Shown here: in pieces, positions 58,127 through 64,000 of the stretch | Layout of the letters: the number at the start of each line of letters is the position of its first letter | How positions within the stretch are numbered: the first letter of the stretch is position 1 | NCBI GenBank assembly: GCA_028023455.1 | Contig: JAQFVV010012424.1 | Location: 1 to 64,000, forward strand | DNA: 64,000 nt | DNA from: Epiperipatus broadwayi | Taxonomy: Eukaryota; Onychophora; Udeonychophora; Euonychophora; Peripatidae | Direction: 5' to 3' | Program-made: the position numbers and the translations under genes | Notes under the pieces: model-generated | What the model saw: only the letters and a program-made list of their open reading frames with translations | Told to the model about the DNA's origin: nothing | Databases searched by the model: none

Positions 58127-58935
58127 ACATGTGTAAAGTGATTTTATGATAAATTAAGAGAATCCTTTAATGGTCTTTCTTTATATCCATTCTGTTTCAA
58201 CAAAAATGAAAAAATTATGTGAAAATGTCTGCAAATGTAAGTTTTCATATATTGGCTAATTAAACCAATTAAATTAATAATAAAATTGATCCCAGAGGAC
58301 ACCCACAATTATGTAATTAAAAGTATCAAGAGCAAGAATTAATATAAAATTAAAATGCATAAACAGTGAACTAAGCCGTATCAATATACATGACTTCAAT
58401 TATATGCTATACAAAAAAATATAAGTAAACAAAAATGTAAACAAACAAACAAAAAAATACATCAAAATTTGTAAATTCCAATACATTTTATAATATGCAA
58501 GCATTCATTTTCCATTTCTAAGGACCATAGACAATCATGTTTTTTTAAAAAATAAAAATTTGTAAATAAATTTTACAATACACCAGCAGCTATATTTACT
58601 TCTTAGAGCACCACATATAATCATGTATTAATACGATTTCTTTGGTTTATGTTAAAATCACATACATTTTTTTATTATTAATCTTTCTGAATATGGCATG
58701 CAAAATTTTAGGAAATAAAATGTTTTCTAAGCTTAATATTTAAAGTTTTACAAATTGTAAGAACATTTTTAAAATCGATACAGACTTAAAAACAATCAAA
58801 TTGTAGATTTTGATAACAAGACTTATTGTTTCTATAAGAGAAAAAGTTATTGAAAAAAATATATTACCAAGAACATATTTAATTGCAGTGGTACTCATAT
58901 GTAAATGTGTCTCCTCAATTCATTATTAATAACTA

Positions 58936-59400
58936 GAAGGGGTACTCAAAAGTAACCGGACTTTAATAGCAAAAAAAATGTTTATCTTTAAATGTTATAA
59001 ATTTAATCTCCTTCAAAGAATAGTCCATTTAATACAACAGTCAAAATGTGTTTTCCACTTTTTAAAGTAGGTTGAAAACACAAAGTAAAACCTTTTAACA
59101 CCTGCCATTTATTTCTTTATCACTTCTTAGTCCGCAAAATAAAATTTTATTTGAAAGAATAAAAAGTTGTACAATTAGAGATCAAGCTAATGTGACTGAT
59201 AGATAAGCCAAATCATGCAGAATTTAATTAAAAATTGTTCCACATTCAAGACTGCAAGCAGAGGCAGTCACAGTAAAATGTGTACTCTTCATTTTGCCAC
59301 AAAACAGGATATTTACATTTTACCACAGCACATAAACAATTCAGAACTTGGTAGATAAAATATCTGACCATTACAAACTAATTTTGAGAGAAAAATGCTG
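58936..59400 (-). pseudogene. mariner transposase, C-terminal remnant
   Basis: On the minus strand, with frameshifts, the mariner order is readable. YFIYQVLN.LC, LWQNEEYTF (region of the second catalytic Asp, itself lost), VEQFLIKF, then L-D-L-x-L-Y-N-F-L-F-F-Q-I-K-F, the counterpart of the PDLxPxDFFLFPKLK signature with its Asp changed. VLKGFT and FFEGD at the end follow. The 3' terminal inverted repeat AAAGTCCGGTTACTTTTGAG (complement) ends near 58936 next to a TA. The N-terminal DNA-binding half is not recognisable. Long dead. Confidence 0.7.
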
Positions 59401-60087
59401 TTTGTGTAAAAAAAAAAAAAAAAAGCATTTCCTTGACTCATTTACTGTTTTTTGGAGGGTATGAATGGTAATTTCACTAAACCTTTCATAAACTTGTTTT
59501 CCCCAGAACAGCTTTCTTGTAATCTGTTTCAAGCACTAAAATTGTTTTCCTTTAAAAAAAAAACAGAATTTCACATTATTCCAACTTTTCAGCCATTACA
59601 AAAAATCGACAAATAAGTAAAACATACTTTACAAAAATGTGGTACGTAGCACCATATTTCCACCTGGTAACATCATTTGGAAGATTGGTGCAAAGGGTTT
59701 CCATAAGATGTAATAGCAGAAGCATGTACAACAACAGATGCACTTACTAGAGAATGATTCAGATTATTTTTGGGTCATGCTGTAATCTTTATATATGCAC
59801 ACTACATTAAAAAAAGTTATACACATATGTTGAAAAGTATTGTATACTTGCAGTTGCATAATCAATGTGTTCTATTCTAAAATGTCTGTCAAAAACGGAT
59901 AGTGCACCTCCACTATAATAAAGGTAAAGTAGATTGTATAGTAATTTCAGTATTTTTAGAACTGAAAGAATATCTGGTTGTTTTAATCCTAAAAAAAAGT
60001 ATAGACAGTTTGTTCCAAATATAATGTCATGAAAATTAAAATTGAAGAGATTTGAAAACCAGACACTCTTCACAAACCTGGGAGCTT
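59401..60087. other. Non-coding, possibly degraded mariner 5' half
   Basis: No readable motif. The minus-strand frame at 59807-60073 has no known features. Confidence 0.35.
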
Positions 60088-60299
60088 AATTGTAAGTATA
60101 GAGGATTTGAACTCAGATTTTCAAGCACCCTTCAACTATCCACACTATCTCATACAACTGATACACATGACCAATACGTATATTGGTGATTGTTAATCTT
60201 TTCTACATGTGTGTGGTCATGTGTATCAGTTGTATGAGATAGTGTCGATAGTTGAAGGGTGCTTGAAAATTTGATTTCAAATCCTCTATACTTACAATT
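60088..60299. repeat. Hairpin element, 86-bp arms
   Basis: AATTGTAAGTATAGAGGATT ... CTGATACACATGACCA (60088-60173) is the near-perfect complement of TGGTCATGTGTATCAGTTGT ... ATCCTCTATACTTACAATT (60214-60299), with a 40-bp loop. One arm recurs at 40845-40975. Confidence 0.93.
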
Positions 60300-60468
60300 G
60301 AAGAGATTGTAGACTTAATATTATTCAGTTGAATGCATTTTGAAATATGTATATTCCAATACACAATTTTGTATTTTTTTTAATATAATAATTGTCTTAA
60401 CAAGAGTGCTCAATTCTGTTAACATATTAAAGCTGCATTTAATGTTTTCACTATCTTATGTAATAATT

Positions 60469-60578
60469 GAAATACAGGCTTATTATATACCTGTATCAAT
60501 ATATAGGGTATATAAGTCTGTGCTCATATACCCTATAATTACATATATTGATACAGGTATATAATAAGCCTGTATTTC
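60469..60578. repeat. Hairpin, about 45-bp arms
   Basis: GAAATACAGGCTTATTATAT ... TATATAGGGTATAT pairs with ATATACCCTATA ... ATATAATAAGCCTGTATTTC. The loop contains AAGTCTGTGCTC. Confidence 0.9.
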
Positions 60579-61175
60579 GGTTATTTACATAGTAGAGATG
60601 TCTACCCATCCCTTGTATATGTATTAAATGGATTGTTCTATACACGAGGGGTCAGATTGACTTTAGGTCAACATGGGTGTGATGAGAATCTTACCCTCAG
60701 GGTGGCCTTTGAGCATTCCATCATCAGATTTTCAATTGGATGGACAATTAAGAGTTGGAGTATATTAAAGCCTGTCTATTAAAGTATGAAGATTGGCTAT
60801 CTTAATATATATAAGAGCACTTATTGTGTAGAGATGATAATCTGGACCAACTGATGATCACTGGTTTAGCATAAAATAAGTACATTGGTGATTATTTATC
60901 TTTTCGACATCTATGTGTTCAAGTGTATCAGTGTTATGAGACAGAGTGGAAAGTGGTGGGTCATGTGAAAGTCTGTGCTCATATACCCTATATATTACAT
61001 ATATTGATACAGATATATAATAAGTCTGCATTTCATTTATTACATAGTAGAGATGTCTACCCATCCCTCATATATGTATTAAATGGATTATGTCCTGTAC
61101 ATGAGGAGTCAGATTGACTTTAGGTCAACATGGGTGTGATGAGAATCTCAGCCTAAGGGTGGCCTTTGAGCATTC
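60541..61175. repeat. Direct duplication of ~180 bp, period ~455 bp
   Basis: Unit 1 (60541-60725) and unit 2 (about 60997-61172) share ACATATATTGATACAG, ACATAGTAGAGATGTCTACC, TATGTATTAAATGGATT, CAGATTGACTTTAGGTCAAC and GGGTGGCCTTTGAGCATTC. Between them lies the ATCATCAGATTTTCAATTGG ... CTGGACCAACTGATGATC segment seen inverted at 50230-50520. Confidence 0.9.
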
Positions 61176-61807
61176 TATATCTTATGGTTATTTACCTTGA
61201 GGAAGAATCATAATCATTTTCAAAACTATATTTTGCTACTTTCCCTTTTTTTCTGGTCTATTCCAAACATAATTCTATGTCTTAAAAATAACTTTTCAAA
61301 ATTACAACTTAATAATTTTTTTCAAGTATTTAAATTTTTAGTTTACTTTTTTCATCATGAGGTCATAGGAAAGAAAATTCAATACCCCCCCCCCCTTCTC
61401 AGGCTTTCTTCATATTCTCTCATATCTTTTATATTGCCTTTCATATTCAATTTTGAATATATTTGTATTAGGACTTCTATTACTTGTTATAATTCTAATT
61501 CTTGATGTCTATCTTTGGTGAATAATGGAATGAGATACCAGTAAATAGCTGAAAAGTAATGTCTAACACAGACTTCTTGGAACATTACGATGGATTACTA
61601 AAAAATGGACAATTTTTACTATAAATACTTTTTATCTTTTCTTATTCTCTCCATTTTATCTTGATGTCTTCAATTATTTAAATCAATATGTAATTGAAAT
61701 GTTGAGAAGAACAGAAATGTTTTATTTTTTCCTAAATGTATGTGCCTGAAATAGAATAACTTTTGCTTAGTGTGATCTCTTCAAACTGAATATAGGGCAG
61801 CACTTTA
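61176..61807. other. Non-coding, nothing recognised
   Basis: T-rich low-complexity DNA with a C-run near 61385. The ORF at 61197-61505 lacks any motif. Confidence 0.45.
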
Positions 61808-61880
61808 ATTTCAATTCAATTTTATTAAGCATGTTACAACAGACTAGTTGCATTCCAATTATAATTCAGCTTTTACAAAC
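61808..61880 (-). mobile_element. Jockey/CR1-type LINE 3' stub
   Basis: On the minus strand: TTATAATTGGAATGCAAC, then CTGTTGTAACATGCTTAATA, then AAATTGAATTGAAATT. This follows the order of the conserved 3' ends of LINE copies A and B (TAATTGG, CTGTTG, AAATAAA, GAATTGAATT). No (ATT)n follows it. It is an extreme 5' truncation. Confidence 0.65.
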
Positions 61881-62520
61881 CAAGATTTACTTTACATTGA
61901 CTTAAGAAATCATGAAAATTCAAATGAAACGTCAACATCCAAAAAATATCTTATTACAACATGAGCATTCTAATCATGGCAGAATTTCTATAACAATCAC
62001 GACTATATTTTTTAGCTATGGGAATGCCAAAAGTTTAGATTAACATCATTGCTGTTAATAAAACTCACCTCGATTAAAAATGAGTAATTAAACTGTTTGA
62101 TGGTTACAAGAATTTGCATGATGTTGTTTTCATGTGAGTTGAAGTCTGATATTTTCTATTTCTGAAATTTCTAGATATGTTAGTGAAAGCGTAATGCTAT
62201 AAAAAATTAATTTGCACAATAATAACAGTGACAACTTTTAATAGTACTTATGATATAACATTAGATTCATAAAGTGTAAAAGTTTTATTCCTTTGTGGAT
62301 ATTATTGCATAGCTATTAATAGGACTTTTATTGTTTTTTTAAAGAATGGTGCACATTGGGAGGAACAGTAATCTATAGTCCGAAGTTGTTTAAAATAATA
62401 TTAGCTAAATGTACGTGGCTTGTTTATCATGAACACTTTAGAATTTTGAATGCTTCCATATTAAAAAAAATTACTATCTTCGGGATGTAAGCATTAATTC
62501 TTAATAAGCGGATTGGCACA
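61881..62520. other. Non-coding, nothing recognised
   Basis: AT-rich, with no ORF, RNA gene or TE motif that I can support. Confidence 0.45.
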
Positions 62521-62761
62521 TAAATACATATAAGGCTTTAACCTTAATACTGTGCATCTTGAGTGCTCAATTTTATGATAAGAGGGACCTCTATAAATCT
62601 TAACATAAGATTATGATTATATAAAGATAAGATTTGCCTATACAATTAGAAAGTAGGTTGAAATAAGACAGGTGCTCTTATCTTTATAAAATCATAACCT
62701 TTTGTGGTAAAATTGAGCCTCAAGGCGCATAGTATTAAGGTTAAAGCCTTACGTGTATTTA
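62521..62761. mobile_element. Foldback/MITE, 241 bp
   Basis: TAAATACATATAAGGCTTTA, CCTTAATACTGTGCATCTTG and AGTGCTCAATTTTA on the left pair with TAAAATTGAGCCTCAAGGCG, AGTATTAAGGTTAAAGCCTT and ACGTGTATTTA on the right. Inside, ATTATGATTATATAAAGATAAG pairs with a second internal copy. No coding capacity. Confidence 0.85.
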
Positions 62762-63559
62762 TCTTAAGGATGATAAAAAAAAAAGCTTGGATAATTAGTA
62801 TGGTTCTATCCCAAACATTTTGTTGGGAAAAAAAAAAAATAGTTCTTCTTTATTCTAAGAATTTGCAACTCATGCTAAATATTAATAACTGTTAAACATG
62901 AAAATTGACAAAGCCAGTATATCAAATTAGTTGTCACATTACAAATAAGTTGTTCTTGGATTCACACACAAAAAAAATCATATTTCATCTCTACCAATAA
63001 TTGTTTTATTAATGACTTTATTAAAAGGAAACATGTCATTCTCTGTTTGGCTGAATAATAAAACAAATATGAAGTTTAGAAAGCAATAGGATTTAAAAGC
63101 AGGGTGACTGAAAAGCCACCAGGGAAATGAAAGCAGAGTAACTGACATTTATATATTTTAGTTTGTGATTTTCTCCAGGTAATTGAATCAAAATCCCATG
63201 CCAAGGCTTCCAAATGATACAAATAACTAAGAAGATGAAATGTAAACAGTCTATTGTTGGAATATACAAGGCAGGATTTCAACGGACTCAATATTTCCCA
63301 CAGAACTGACTGATAGCATTCTCTGAGGTTAGCAGTAAGTTTGTACATATCTACTTATTAAATTTGCAAATTGTTTATTGCAGACATTTAGAAATTTTTA
63401 TTTTATATTCAAAATTATATATCAATCTCATAAACTATTTCATAATTAGCTTAAATTAATAAAAAGCATTCTTTTATATAAAGTATACCCGAGGGTATAT
63501 GGGAGAATGATCATTCAAATGCTACTTTGGATCTAGAAGTTTACTCAGATGTTACACCA
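62762..63559. other. Non-coding, nothing recognised
   Basis: Two short ORFs (62704-62895 plus, 63076-63348 minus) lack motifs and sit in AT-rich DNA. Confidence 0.45.
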
Positions 63560-63642
63560 CTAAACATCACATGATCACCATTTCTAGCATCCACTGATTA
63601 CTCTCTCTTGCACTGAGTGGCGCTACTGTGCCTGTTTTTTAC
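63560..63642. mobile_element. Fragment of foldback family F
   Basis: CTAAACATCACATGATCACC joins directly to TAGCATCCACTGATTACTCT, CTTGCACTGAGTGGCGCTAC and GTGCCTGTTTTT. It is the outer flank fused to one right arm; the internal region is deleted. Confidence 0.75.
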
Positions 63643-64000
63643 TCAGATGTTCTTAATTGACATTTGAAATTTAGTAAATCTAAACTATCCAAATCAGTTA
63701 ATGGTTTTACTAGTTAATGATAAATTTTGAATTTGAAATTTATTTACTCGATACTATTTATGAAGAAGTACATTTAAATAATATTAACAAATATGTTAAA
63801 ATACACCAGTTATATTTTTAATGGCACCATTAATAGTAGTGCAAAATAAATTTATTACAAAGATAAAAAAAGTTGGGAAGAAAGAAATGATATGCAAGAA
63901 TTAAAAGCAATGATGATTTATTATTAGATAATTCAATGTTTGAAGTATGTGAGAATGTACAATAGTGAGAAAATATACAAAATATTAGATAAAAAATAAT
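63643..64000. other. Non-coding window edge
   Basis: AT-rich sequence with nothing recognisable. Confidence 0.45.

Overview
This is an AT-rich window (roughly 70% A+T by eye) from a eukaryotic, almost certainly invertebrate animal genome. It holds no operons, ribosome binding sites, CRISPR arrays or phage genes. It does hold intron-scale non-coding DNA, long microsatellites and many layers of decayed transposable elements (TEs). The phylum cannot be fixed from the sequence. The TE mix (Jockey/CR1-type and RTE-type LINEs, Ty3/Gypsy, Penelope-like, hAT, mariner, piggyBac-type MITEs, tRNA-derived SINEs) fits many arthropods, molluscs, cnidarians or flatworms. The only host-gene candidate I would defend is a minus-strand first coding exon near 12.8-13.2 kb, encoding a small protein with two membrane segments. 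An unidentified terminal-exon-like ORF lies near 41 kb.

Layout. 0-6.6 kb: three (ATT)n tracts alternate with two Jockey/CR1-type LINEs of different subfamilies (one 5'-truncated, one nearly full length), all lying inside a minus-strand Gypsy-like gag. 6.7-7.9 kb: plus-strand LTR related to the Gypsy at 43-50 kb. 8.6-10.6 kb: three old tandem-repeat blocks. 11.3-12.2 kb: a foldback and a 185-bp hAT MITE with a perfect 8-bp target-site duplication (TSD). 12.8-13.2 kb: host exon. 14.8 kb: RTE tail. 15.5-24.3 kb: a hAT element apparently split by a 6.6-kb Gypsy element, whose 3' LTR carries a TTAA-flanked piggyBac-type MITE. 26.0-28.3 kb: two long tetranucleotide arrays. 28.5-33.2 kb: a foldback family, partly amplified as a ~430-bp tandem array, and a head-to-head SINE pair. 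33.7-35.8 kb: Penelope-like element remains with inverted repeats and a degraded hammerhead-like motif. 36.1-40.1 kb: decayed Gypsy with a nested hAT-like MITE, then an LTR-like stretch. 43.4-50.2 kb: young Gypsy with nearly identical LTRs but no gag core and a broken pol. 51.3-53.3 kb: minus-strand RTE. 57.3-63.6 kb: SINEs, foldbacks, a mariner fragment, palindromes and a LINE 3' stub.

How it works together. This is a TE graveyard with readable relative ages. The 43-50 kb Gypsy is youngest (about 1% LTR divergence by eye). The 17-24 kb Gypsy is older and was later hit by a MITE. The 36-39 kb Gypsy is oldest and was hit by a hAT-like MITE. The most interesting signal is the (ATT)n/LINE block at 187-5961. 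Two distinct LINE subfamilies each run into (ATT)n at both ends, as expected of non-LTR elements that insert into microsatellite DNA.
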